In this document: positions 34,362-45,650 of the stretch, piece after piece | Layout: the number at the start of each line of letters is the position of its first letter | Position numbering within the stretch: position 1 is the stretch's first letter | Origin: Umbilicaria muhlenbergii | Lineage: Eukaryota > Ascomycota > Lecanoromycetes > Umbilicariales > Umbilicariaceae | DNA length: 64,000 nt | NCBI GenBank assembly: GCA_000611775.1 | Contig: KK106982.1 | Coordinates: 5,474,391-5,538,390 of the forward strand | Direction of reading: 5' to 3' | Translations under genes and position numbers: made by a program | The notes under the pieces: model-generated | Database searches by the model: none | What the model saw: the letters and a program-made list of their open reading frames with translations, nothing else | Told to the model about the DNA's origin: nothing

Positions 34362-37300
34362 TCACCCAAATCCCCCAAAAGCCTCCTCTTCAATAGCTCC
34401 GTCATGCTCAGACCTTTCAGCACCCCAGAATTGAAGAAGCGATCTAACCCGCCTATTTCTTCCTAGAACAGCTAAACCTTCTTTGACAATGGCGTAATCG
34501 CTGGATTTGATGCCGTAGCACCACGGTGTAAGCCCTTTCTCGTTCTTTGCGTCGATGTCCGCTCCTGCATCGAGGAGGATTCGGGCCAATGCCACGGAAT
34601 GGCACGCGTGTGATCCAGAAGCAAGATTGGCTATATGCAAAGCGGTATCGCCATCGCGGTCTCTTGCCTGAACGTTGGCCTTCTTCTTTAGTAGAGGTAC
34701 GACATTTTCCCCGGCTTTTGACTCAACCGCCCTAAACAACGGTATTTGGCCACGGCTATCTCGTGCGTCAATATCAGCCCCTGCCTCTAGCAAGAGCTCA
34801 ACCACATCCTCCGCCCATGTATAGTGGCATGCCGTATGCAAGGCCGTACTGCCTTCTCGGTTTTTCGCTTCAGTGCTGGCGTTCCACTTCAATAGGAGCT
34901 GAGTTACCTTATGATCTCTTTTCTGAACCGCTAGGGGCGTTAAGCCAAAAGTGTCTCGTGCCTCAATGTCAGGCTTGTCAGCTCCTGCCTCTAGCAAGAG
35001 CTCAACCGTCCTCTCCGCCCATTTATAGCTACATGCCGTATGCAAAGCCGTACTGCCTCTTCGGTCTCTCGCAGCAGTGCTAGCGTTCCACTTAAGCAAA
35101 AGCTGAATGATTTCATCATCACTTCTATTACTTGCTGTGATCAGCGATGTTGAGCCGTGATCGTCTGGTGCCTCGATGTTAGCTCCCGCCTCTAGCAATG
35201 GCTCAACCTCCTTCGCCGACCGTAAGGCGCATGCTGTATGCAAAGCCGTACAACCTTTGAGGTCTGCCACTCCAGCCTGGGAGTTCCACTTTAACAAGAG
35301 CCGAATTGTCTCATCAGTTCCCTCCTGAATCGCCACGATTAGCGGTGTTAAGCCAAGATTATTTCGTGCCTCAATGTCAGCTCCTCTGTCCAGAAATAGC
35401 TGAACGATTTTGTTGTTCCCCAACAGAATCGCTTTGACTAGGGGTGTTTCCCCGCGATCATCTCGGGCATGAATATCAGCCCCTGCTTCTAGCAGCCGCT
35501 GAGCCAGTGATTCATGCCGTTCAGAGGGCAGTATATGCAAAGCTGTCTCGCCAGTCCTGTTTGTCGCTTGAACGTTGACCCCATTTCTTAGAAGTAGTTG
35601 CACTACTTCCTCGTGTCCAGAGCCGGTCGCCTTCAGTAGCGGCGTCTCATTATCAGCGTTGAGCGCATTAACATTGGCGCCTGCATCGAGTAGTCGTTGA
35701 CTAAGGGATACCCTGTCAAAGGTACTGGCTAGGTGCAAAGCTGTCTGCCCAGTGTGATCTCTCACTTCAGTATCAGCCCCATGCCTTAGCAGTAGCTGCA
35801 CTAGGTCTTCGTCACTGGAGCTTACTGCCTTGAACAATGCTGTTTCACCAAGATGATTCTGCGCTTGGATGTCGGCCCCAGCACTTAGCAGGAGCTGGAC
35901 AGCGGGTCCCTTTCCCTCAATAGTTGCTATATGCAAAGCTGTTCGACCACAGTCATCTTTTGCATCAATATCCGCATTATTTCCAAGTAACAGCTGGAAA
36001 ACGTGTACATCTGAAGTGCTCAAAGAAGATTTCTCATCCACTGTTCGACCTATGCTGGCTCCTTTGGATGGCATTCGACATCCTACATGCAACGCTGGCT
36101 GTTTCTTACAGTCTCGTATGTCACTTTGGATTCCATTGTCGAGAAGCAGGATTGCGGCAGGCTGTCTTGCTGCAGCGGCATAATGAAGCGCAGACCATCC
36201 AGGCGAGATTGGCGCCCTTGCCTTGATATCAGCGCCACCATCAAGTAGCGCTCTCACAACACCTAAGTTACCGTTCGAGGCCGCTCGATGGAGCGGCGCG
36301 AGCCCACTGCTATCTGTAAAGTTTAGATTGACGTACCCGTGCTTCAATAACAGTCGAATTGTGAGCTCCCGCTCGTTGGGCTCCGAAATAGTCTCACTCG
36401 GTCCTATCATTCTTAAGGCCTCAGATGCTGCCGTGTCTCCATTAGCACTTCTGAGATCGGCATTTGCTCCATTCTGTAGAAGCAATTCAACAACTCTGGA
36501 ATGGCCAGCTGCCGCCGCGGCCATCAACGCTGTTCTTTTATAGATCGCGTCCTTGCGGTTCACGTCTGCCCCCTTCTCCAGTAAGAGCCTTGCAACCTCT
36601 AACATGCCCCAGTGACACGCATAACTTAGAGGTGGTGTCCAATAAGTGAACTGGGATAGCAGAGGTTGAGCGCCCACAGTACGCTCGCCGGGTTGATGTA
36701 CTTTCAGCCAATTCCGAAAGCCTGTGTGACTCGAGGGTTGAGTAATTCGCCTGCCAGAGTGATAAGAGATCCTTGATTATGGTCCGGGGGTACCGCACAG
36801 AAATGTATGTACCAATTTTCTGCTGTATAATGAAGTAGTGGATATCGTTGCGTATCACCAGACCTTGAGCCGTCGAAAGAGAGAAGATATGTAAGGCAGG
36901 TCTCCGCAAGTAACTTATGTGCAGGGATTTCTAGGATCGTGTAGAATGCTGCACGTCCTTCCCGAATGCGCCGCGATACCAGATATTCTTTTACAGAGTA
37001 ATGAGCCAAACCTAACAAGCCGGTATGATCGGAGTAAGAAAGCAAACTGAAACAGAGATTGAGAACGTCCTGCGGTTCAAGAATTGAATGCTCAGACGAT
37101 AGAACGCATACTCCAGTCTCTATGAAAACAGCAGCCGCCACCTCCTTGAGAAGCAGTGGCCTTTTCGAGAAGACTAGCCATTGAAGTGCTCTGTGAGCCA
37201 TCTCGCGGTTGTTCTCAGGAATACGCAGCAACACTCGATCGTATGTCTCATCTAAAGACTTTGGTAGATTCTTCAAGGTGTTCATAAGGGCCGCCAAGGT

Positions 37301-39034
37301 GAAACAGGTGCGGAGCTCCTCAAGCTGGCAGGCAACCCAGCGAAACCTTCAACAACACGAAGTCATCTTCCTATTCGCGCGATAAGGATTTAATAAGCAT
37401 ACTTACATGCCTTGTGCCCCAGTGACCAGTGCCTCTTCAATGTCCCTTTTCACAAAGTCAGACCAGCGGTCTAGTAGCGACTCTTGCCTGATGCAGGAGC
37501 GAACATGGACACGAATATCTGCGTCAACTTGGACGCCTTGCACACAGATACCACCGGATGATAGAGGTCCTAGGACCGCTTCGATATCTCCTTCTCGTCG
37601 GCTTGTTATCAAGGCAGATATGCTGCCAAGGTTTCCAGATATTAAATCACTGAGAATACTAGACATTCTACCTCTTTCCACACATTCATCTAATGCGTCG
37701 GCGATAATGTATACCCGAAGACCCTCAGCTACTGCTTTTAAGCACGCCATCAGATCTTTAATCGTTGGCAAACGATTGTACTTCACGTGCTGATCATAGA
37801 AAGCTACAATGATTTGCGGTAACGTTAGTCTTTGACGACATAGTTGGACAATCAATGAGGAAAGACAATTCCTCGCGCTCTGTTTTTCCTGATCGCTGAA
37901 GTCGAAGTAGTAGTATGCAACAGCAACATTCGGTTCATTCAAGCACCTACGAAAGACTGCTTCAACAACCGTGGAGCTTCAACATATGAGCCTGGTTTTA
38001 CTGAATGCAAGTCTTTGACCCACCAGAGGATGGTTTTTCCACAACCAGCTACGAGTTCTTGTCATTAGATAATCTCAATATGTCATCAGTTCCATGAACT
38101 CACGTATGCCATGCAACCAGATTATTGGTCTATAGCCTGCCATCCATTCCGTGAATTCATTTCTCTTGAGAAACCAACTACCGGTTGTTTCCTGGCGCTT
38201 CTCGCAGGCAGCAAGGTGGTTTGTGGAGACATTGACTGTGGTGAACCACTCAAAGATCTTTTCAGCCGCCTCATCTGTGAAATGCATCCCTGACTTTCAG
38301 TATGAAATAAATGCCACTGTAAAGGAAGGCCGGCAAGTGTTGCAGACAAAACACGGATGAGCTGCCACGCTAATAGTAGAGGAGTGATGAGGATTACCTT
38401 TCCTTGTGATATCAATGGCATCCGAAATCTTCGCTAGACGTGGACTGTTCTCAATCAGAATTTGGTTTTACACATTAAGACGTTATGGTTCATCTAGGGA
38501 GTCTCACGTGTGGTCCGCAACTGCATTAGAGATCTTCAATAGCCGTGGGCTTTCCTCTGTTAGCCGTTGACCATCGCACTTGAAGACACTCAACTCAGCC
38601 ATGGTAGATGCTCCCAATTGATCTGTAGTCAGCACTATTGAGATAGTGGACTTTTGCCGCTCAATTGAGTCAAGAGTCTTCCGTACTTCCTTCTCTTTGA
38701 GAGGCCAGGTGAATTTGCGCTTCATTTCTTTCAACCCACTGCCAGGCGTCATCATCTCTCGCAGGCTTTCCAGATCGCCCATACAATTATTAATCGCTCC
38801 GTCCGGCGTACAAAGCAGGTTTGAAATCGAAGAACGGGTAGCATCGTCAGCACTTTCGATTACCTCCTTTAATTGTTCAAGGACGCTTTGGAGACTCTTG
38901 ACCTCGTCGATGATCCGTGCCATGACTTTCGACGCATTTTTGACCCTATTCTGATACCCATGGCAGAGAGTCACCACAGCCTGGCTGAGTTGAATGACAC
39001 CAATGATGCTGGCGACAACACCTACAGCCTCCAT
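34362..39034 (-). CDS. NLR-like STAND receptor: HeLo-like N-domain, NACHT, ankyrin repeats
   Basis: Exons 38508-39034, 38398-38444, 38104-38289, 38024-38048 (25 nt), 37407-37976, 36813-37346 and 34362-36750 give a continuous frame of about 1,425 aa. The N-terminus (MEAVGVVASIIGVIQLSQAV) fits the HeLo-like/SesA-type helical domain of fungal NLRs. The NACHT P-loop is GIPGCGKTILCSTVVE (about 252-267), formed only by splicing; Walker B is VYIIADALDECVE (about 350). A winged-helix-like part holds LPKSLDETYDRVLLRI and ALQWLVFSKRPLLLKEVAAA. About 20 ankyrin repeats fill residues 640-1400. Such proteins sense non-self or intruders and can trigger cell death through the N-terminal domain; ligand and output are unknown here. 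The join 36813/36750 uses a 62-nt GT-AG intron to keep frame. The removed residues (YIHFC to VTQAF) look family-like, so a one-base frameshift is the alternative. Confidence 0.82.
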
Positions 39035-39866
39035 GGATTTGAAGATGACGCTGTTTCTCTCCTGTGATCCGGCATGGCCTATGCAAAGATAGGGGGTTAG
39101 GTAGGAGCTAGTTATCTGCGAGGCTTAGAGGCGCAGTTGGACGGTACTAGTCCTCAAATGGACGAGGCTACACGGCAGGCAGACAGGTTCCGCGGTACAC
39201 ATTGTGCAGCACTGATAATCATGGCGACAGATTCAAATGCCGAGATGACACGATGATCCTATAAGCATCATAAGTTCCTTAATACACAAGCTTTTCGCCT
39301 GAGAGCGTTCTGACACTTGGGGCGTTTAGCAGCTTCTATGTAGTGTAGTGCTAACCATACGTAGAATAGCAACCAGTAAGAACTGATAACGGAAATTCAA
39401 TCGTGCTGGTCCTACGTAGCTCATGTGTAGGCTACACGACTCCTCTATGGAGTCATCCCACAGTTTACCGGACGCTATCAAGCCAAATAGAGGGCTAGAC
39501 AGAGCTGAGTTCTGTGCTGACTGATCACCTCTTGGACCGGATAATCAAATATGCCAGGCCTGCTAGGCACGTAGCACTGCATTACAGATATTGCTAAACG
39601 CCCCAACTGCCCAGTCAATTTGTGAGGACCCATAGGTTTCTCGCAACGAGCCATAATAATGCCTTAGGTGTGATTCCGGATGACCCGTCTAAGCCGTGAT
39701 AAGTTACAGCGCCGCAGTTTCCAGCTGGTCAAAGACAGGTTAAGGACTCATAATGATGCTCTTATGCGGCGTTGCGGCTATGCCCTCAGCTTTGTGAGGA
39801 ACGTATCAAAGCAAGGTGAAAAAGGTTGCCAAAAGGTCGATCTGGAGGGTTGTGGATGGGGAGTTC
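39035..39866. other. Spacer upstream of the NLR-like gene
   Basis: Probable promoter of the NLR-like gene and 3' region of POP7. Relatively AT-rich; no gene seen. Confidence 0.5.
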
Positions 39867-40580
39867 TTAAAGGAGGCTGACGCCTACTTCAAGCATGCTT
39901 GTCTTCCTAATTTGTGTCTCCGGAAGCTCCAAGTCTTCATCCTCCCTCCTGTCATCGCTCCCTCCTGGTAGTTCATTACTGGCACTGCTGGTAACAGTCG
40001 ACGGTAACCTTGTATCCGTCTGGGTAACCACCGGCTCCTCTACCTCCACAATATCGTCCACAAGCCCGACACTACCCGTCCTTATCCTAACCTTATAGTC
40101 CTCTTGGCCCTGGAAAAAAAGCGCCAAGCTCAACGCCTTTTCAATCGCCTTTCCCGTAGCTTTCAACACTACTTCTTCCGGCTCCTTCCCATTCACATCG
40201 GACCCTTGTTCACCAAGAGCCCTCATTTTCTGCTTATCACTTCCCTTGCCATTGACTAAATCGATCTTACCCATAGAGCGTTTGTCTATAAGAGAGAGGA
40301 GCTTGCGGACACGTTTTGTAGCTGAAACAAACGGTGTTTTTGCGGAGATGTAGACTACCTTCTGCTGGGCTGCGCCGGAGTAGGGAGAGGGGATGGGAGG
40401 GTGGAGCATGGGTCGCTTTTGGATTCTGGCATCTTCGCATTGTATTAGCTAGACTGTCCAACGACAAACAAAGTACTTATTGAGAAAGTGCAAGCATATA
40501 CTGTTAGGTAGTCGTTGTAGCTTGGGCGGCCTCTTCCTAGCGCCTTCCTTGGGATCCTTGGGGTTACTTGCAGAAGCCAT
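39867..40580 (-). CDS. POP7: RNase P/MRP protein subunit POP7 (Rpp20, Alba-like)
   Basis: Two exons, 40502-40580 and 39867-40432, join in frame to 214 aa across a 69-nt intron. The N-terminus is MASASNPKDPKEGARKRPPK followed by LQRLPNNARIQKRPMLHPPI, typical of fungal POP7. The Alba-like core follows: KVVYISAKTPFVSATKRVRK, LLSLIDKRS and EVVLKATGKAIEKALSLALF, FQGQEDYKVRIRTGSVGLVDDI (shown in part). It ends in an acidic tail. The protein binds the RNA of RNase P and RNase MRP, which process tRNA and rRNA precursors. Head to head with LIPB across 196 bp. Confidence 0.93.
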
Positions 40581-40776
40581 TGTAACTAAAACTTGCGAAG
40601 CCGCCTTCGCGCCGGGTAAGGCACTTCAAGTCATCAGGCGGCACATGAATACCCTAAGTTGGAGAGACAACTCAAAGAAGGTGTAATAACTGTACAGTGT
40701 ACACGGCGATGGCGTCCAAGTAAACTCAAGCTTTTGCCCAAAACGCGTAGGGCTGCCCATGCGACAAGGCTGAACC
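40581..40776. promoter_or_regulatory. Bidirectional promoter region, POP7/LIPB
   Basis: A 196-bp interval separates the divergent start codons of POP7 and the octanoyltransferase gene, so the two promoters must overlap. Confidence 0.6.
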
Positions 40777-41595
40777 ATGATCCTCGACCTCCCCGACTCT
40801 CTACAAATCGTGCCAACATCTCCACGTCCGATGCACCTCCAGCACCTACACCTCCCCGGCCTAACGCTCTACCTCCGCGCCTCCGCCATCCAGTCACACC
40901 TCGTAACCGCACACCTCACGCACAAAACCCTCTCGCCCGCCCTCCGAGCCCACACCGCCCCTCCCCCACCCCTGCTCCTAACCTTCCAAACCCCTCCAAT
41001 TTATACTTGCGGCCGACGCGAAATCGGTACCCTCACTCCCGAGCAAATTTCCTACCTTCGGGCCTCAGGCCGCGCAGAATTTCACGAAGCCCTGCGCGGC
41101 GGACAAACAACCTTCCATGGCCCAGGGCAACTGACCGCGTACCTGATCCTCGATTTACTGGCACACAAACTCACGCCACGTACACATATCCGGCTTCTCG
41201 AAGATTCGCTGATTGGGACTTGTGCCGCCTACGGAATCAAGGGGTTTACGAATGAGAACCCCGGGGTATGGGTGACAGAAGACGATAAGATAGCGAGCGT
41301 GGGGGTGCATCTGCGGAGGAATGTGACAAGTCATGGAGTCGGGTTGAATACTACTACGGATTTAGGGTGGTTTGATCGGATAGTGGCGTGTGGGCTTGTG
41401 GGGAAGCGGGCGACGAGTTTTGAGAAGTTGGGGGTGGAGGCGGAAGGCGGGGTGGAGGGGGTGGGAAGGGTGTTGGCAGGGATCATGGCAGGGCATCTTG
41501 AACATGTGGAAGAAGTGAAAGACGTTGAGTTGCAGGAGGCTGTGGGACAAGAATTGATGGAGTCTATGGGCCGTCGGGGTCAGGATCCGGATTGA
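40777..41595 (+). CDS. Lipoyl(octanoyl) transferase, mitochondrial (LIP2/LipB)
   Basis: An uninterrupted frame of 272 aa. Family motifs: IYTCGRREIG near the start of the fold, ALRGGQTTFHGPGQLTAYLI (the RGG..T.HGPGQ substrate block), GVHLRRNVTSHGVGLNTTTD, and ACGLVGKRATSFEKLG, where Cys is the catalytic residue. The enzyme moves octanoyl from acyl-carrier protein to lipoate-dependent dehydrogenase subunits in mitochondria. The N-terminus (MILDLPDSLQIVPTSPRPMH) is only weakly basic, so the targeting signal is not obvious; a second ATG lies at 40831. The C-terminal 40 residues are charged and variable. Confidence 0.94.
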   Translation: MILDLPDSLQIVPTSPRPMHLQHLHLPGLTLYLRASAIQSHLVTAHLTHKTLSPALRAHTAPPPPLLLTFQTPPIYTCGRREIGTLTPEQISYLRASGRAEFHEALRGGQTTFHGPGQLTAYLILDLLAHKLTPRTHIRLLEDSLIGTCAAYGIKGFTNENPGVWVTEDDKIASVGVHLRRNVTSHGVGLNTTTDLGWFDRIVACGLVGKRATSFEKLGVEAEGGVEGVGRVLAGIMAGHLEHVEEVKDVELQEAVGQELMESMGRRGQDPD

Positions 41596-43047
41596 CGCAG
41601 CCGGCCTGAAGGGTTGAAGCCGTCCTGTTCTAGCCCGTTCCGCAACTGAGATGTTTGTTGGACGTCGATGGGAGAATGCTATTTTAATCTCACTACTGGA
41701 GAGTTACCATTGGAGGCCCGTCGCTGCGGGTTTGATGTTCCGGATCTCGCTTCCTAGGTCCGCCGCTCCGGGTCCGCCATCAGGGGTCCGCCGCTGCAGG
41801 TCTCTAACCCATTCAGTAATGGGTACGAACATCATTGAACGTCGATGGAAAGTTGCTATTTCGGTCTCATCACTGGAGTCTTACATTGGAGGTCCGCCGC
41901 TGCGGGTCTGCTGTTCCGGATCTCCCTTCCATAGGTCCGCCGCTCCGGGTCCGCCGTCACGGGTCCGCCGCTGCAGGTCTCTAACCCATTCAGTAACGCG
42001 TACGATCGTCATTGAACGTCGATGGGAAATTGCTATTTTAATCTCAGCATTGTATGCTCATCAGTGGAGGCCCGCCGCTGCAGGTCTGCTGTTCCGCTGT
42101 TCCGGATCTGGCTTCTGCAGGTCTCTAACCCGTTCAGTAACGTGTACGATTGTCGTTAAACGTCGATGGAAATTGCATGTGCAATCTCGCGCTTGGAGGC
42201 TCTCTACTCAGGGCTCACTGATGCGGGTTCCTCAGGTTCCAGGCTTGCTGCGACAGGTCTGGTGTCGCGGGTTTCTAACCCATCTAGGAACTCCTATGGT
42301 AACACGTACGTTATTCATTGAACGTCGATAGGAAATTGCGGGTCCTGAACGGTGCATTGCAGAGCCTCTAGTTGCAGGGGATCCCCCGTTGCAGGAACCC
42401 GCACCGACTCTGAGACCCCCCGCCGAGTGTGCCTTAGCCCAACGCGGGCCAACAAAACGTTTGTCGGACGTCGATGAGAAACAAAGCAGGCTTCAGTCTA
42501 CCATTGACAAGCCCTCTAGCAGTTCTGCTTCATCCTGATCTGGAAACTCCCAATGTGGCACTCACAATGTTCGTCGGACGTCGATGAATAAAGCAGGCTT
42601 CAGTCTATCATTGACAAACCCTCGAGCATATCTGCTTCATCCCAGTCTGGATACTCCCAATGTGGCGCCCACAATGTTCGTCGGACGTCGATGAATAAAG
42701 CAGGCTTCAGTCTATCGTTGACAAGCCCTCAAGCATATCTGCTTCATCTCAATCTGGACACTCCCAATCCGGCAATCACAATGTTCATTGGACATCGATG
42801 GCAATTTGCAGACCTCAATGTGATATTCCAGGCCCGCCATTAAGGGAAGAACCTGATTTGTATGTCCTGTGCCGCTGCAGCGCCCCCGCCGCTGCAGCAC
42901 CCTCATGTTCACTAGCACTTCCGCTTTGAGCTGACTGACGAGTCAGCGACGTGCAAGATCATTGAACGTCGATGGGAAATGAGCAAACCTCAGCCTATCA
43001 TTATGAGGCCGCCTGTTGCAGGGGAAGAACCCTTTTACACAGCAGCT

Positions 43048-43496
43048 CAGCCGCTACAGCACCAGCCGCCGCAGCACCTCAACCGTGTGCATATTCACTA
43101 GCACGTCCGCTTTGGGCTGACCTGACGAGTCAGCGACGTGCAAGATCATTGAACGTCGATGGGAAATGAGCAAACCTCAGCCTATCATTATGAGGCCGCC
43201 TGTTGCAGGGGAAGAACCCTTTTACACAGCAGCTCAGCCGCTACAGCACCAGCCGCTACAGCACCAGCCGCTACAGCACCAGCCGCCGCAGCACCTCAAC
43301 CGTGTGCATATTCACTAGCACGTCCGCTTTGGGCTGACCTGACGAGTCAGCGACGTGCAAGATCATTGAACGTCGATGGGAAATGAGCAAACCTCAGCCT
43401 ATCATTATGAGGCCGCCTGTTGCAGGGGAAGAACCCTTTTACACAGCAGCTCAGCCGCTACAGCACCAGCCGCTACAGCACCAGCCGCCGCAGCAC
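43048..43496. repeat. Nested 15-bp VNTR within three array units
   Basis: Three consecutive long units contain one, three and two copies of CAGCCGCTACAGCAC (43048, 43235-43279, 43452-43481), each followed by one CAGCCGCCGCAGCAC copy. This fully explains their lengths of 187, 217 and 202 bp. Confidence 0.95.
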
Positions 43497-43571
43497 CTCA
43501 ACCGTGTGCATATTCACTAGCACGTCCGCTTTGGGCTGACCTGACGAGTCAGCGACTTTGAAGATCGTTGA

Positions 43572-44027
43572 ACGTCGATGGGAAATGAGCAGACCTCAGC
43601 CAGTCATTACAAGGCCCGCTGTTGCAGGGGGAACCCGGCTACACCATCCCCGCTGTGTATATCAACCACTAGTACTTTCCCCTTGGGCTGATTTGACGAG
43701 TCAGCGACTTTGAAGATCGTTGAACGTCGATGGGAAATGAGCAGACCTCAGCCAGTCATTACAAGGCCCGCTGTTGCAGGGGGAACCCGGCTACACCATC
43801 CCCGCTGTGTATATCAACCACTAGTACTTTCCCCTTGGGCTGATTTGACGAGTCAGCGACTTTGAAGATCGTTGAACGTCGATGGGAAATGAGCAGACCT
43901 CAGCCAGTCATTACAAGGCCCGCTGTTGCAGGGGGAACCCGGCTACACCATCCCCGCTGTGTATATCAACCACTAGTACTTTCCCCTTGGGCTGATTTGA
44001 CGAGTCAGCGACTTTGAAGATCGTCGA
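43572..44027. repeat. Three head-to-tail 152-bp units, apparently identical
   Basis: Units starting at the cores at 43572, 43724 and 43876 read the same through their length by eye. This points to recent expansion or strong homogenisation within the older array. Confidence 0.9.
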
Positions 44028-44620
44028 ACGTTGATAGGAAAAGGGGCTTCAGTCTGCCAATGCCCCCCCCCCCCTACCACTTCCGCTTTAGCCTTATCTG
44101 GCGACGATGATGTTTGCGGTACGTCAATAGGAAAAGGGGGTTTCAATCTACCACTGATAACCCCCGCCTACCACTTCCGCTTTAGCCTGATCTGGCGATG
44201 ACAATGTTCGCGGTACGTCGATAGGAAAAGGGGCCTTCAGTATGCCACTGCAAGCTCTTTGTACTTCCGCTTTAACCCAAGCGGCGGACGACAATGTTCG
44301 TGGTACGTCGACGGGAAGCGAGCTGCTGTCAGCCTATCATTGACAAGCCCTCTTCTACTTTCCGCTTTAACCCGATCTGGCAGACGACAATGTTCATGGT
44401 ACGTCGATGGGAAAGCGAGCTGCCGTCAGCCTATTATTGACAAGCCCTCTTCTACTTTCCGCTTTAACCCAATCTGGCAGACGACAATGTTCGCGGTACG
44501 TCGAGGGGTAACGAGCAAACCTCAGCCTGTCATTGGCAAGCCCACTTCTAGACCCGCTTTAACCCAATCCGGCGACGATGATATTCGCGGTACGTCGATG
44601 GGAAATTGCACACCTTGAGA

Positions 44621-45650
44621 TGCAATGATGGACCTGTCCTTTGCAGATTCACCTCTGTGGTGTTGCAACTCGATGCTTTCTTAACATCAGCTATGCACAC
44701 ATGCACAGCTTTTGACACCTCACAACACTTACAAGCAGTAGAGACGATGTATCAGACTACTTGAGCAGAAGACATAGACTATTATTTAATGTAGAGAATT
44801 GTCGGCAAAAATCCCGCCTCCAATTCAAATGCCAAGAACTTAGGGCAAACCCTCACCCGCGCGTTACTTGTTCAAGACAATACCATCCAGCACTGAATGT
44901 AGACCTAGTTTGCGAACTCAGCTGAACAAACCCAATACTGATCTCACAACTCATCATCAGCACTACCCTGGTAGCCTTTACTAATGATTTAATCACTTCA
45001 CAACCCACCCCTTTCAGAGCACACACATCACATCACATCACATCACGAATACCCCTCACACACCACAAGCTCAACTAAGAGAACAAAATCGCACCTGGTA
45101 TTCCTGCCTGCCTGCTTGCATAAAAACTACCAACAACACGGTCCCATCCCCTTCCCCCCCTTGAGGGGAAAAAGGGGCGAGCTGAATCGCTCCCAGACCT
45201 CGCTACTAACGCCACAAAAAATGCACACGCCACACAGCACACACACATCCTTCCAAGCAAGCCATCAGGTATTTCCACTTCCAGCACGACGGCCGTAAAC
45301 TCACTCCTAGAACCGTAGTCCTAGTCCAGAAGCCCATCCCCATCCCCATCAGATAGAGAACCAAGACAAAAAGAATGCCCCCCGGCCATCGAGACCCCGG
45401 ACATCGGTTCTCGAGCTCAGCGGTCGGGCAAGCGCGCAAACATCGTTCCCCAGGAGGAGGGTATAAGTATCCGAAAACAGCCGCTATGCACACACATTCC
45501 ACTCCTTCACTCCTTACGGTCCAAGAACCCCGCCGGCCTTCCCCCTCCCCCCCTCCCCACCCCAGCACGGGCCTCTCCACCACCTTCTCCGACCCCCCCT
45601 CCAAAACCCCAGCCAGTGGCCATTCTCCACCTACACTTCCCCTCTCCACC
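44621..45650. other. Spacer after the array
   Basis: AT-richer at first (44680-45060), with a CACAT-type microsatellite at about 45023-45046. Frames from 45116 onward are antisense to or beyond the FHA gene's 3' end; no gene recognised. Confidence 0.5.

Larger units (their letters stand above)
41651..44620. repeat. Core-repeat array, about 22 units
   Basis: About 22 copies of a core close to TTGAACGTCGATGGGAAAT recur from 41661 to 44592. Core-to-core distances fall in classes: about 177, 178, 144, 162, 146; then 110, 107, 107; then 174, 187, 217, 202; then 152 three times; then 93, 94, 90, 96, 97, 94. Sequences between cores are shared within a class and drift between classes. Many units also share a TTCCGCTTTA(A/G)CC box and a GACGAGTCAGCGAC or CGACAATGTTC box before the core. 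A 226-aa frame (41651-42331) stays open over the first units but is not conserved along the array. No transposon proteins or terminal repeats are visible. Function is unknown; it may be a satellite, a regulatory array or a non-coding RNA locus. Confidence 0.9.

Noticed and set aside
41651-44620. CRISPR-like look of a short conserved core with spacers
   Set aside because: Spacers are shared among neighbouring units and vary in blocks of length, there are no cas genes, and the genome is eukaryotic.
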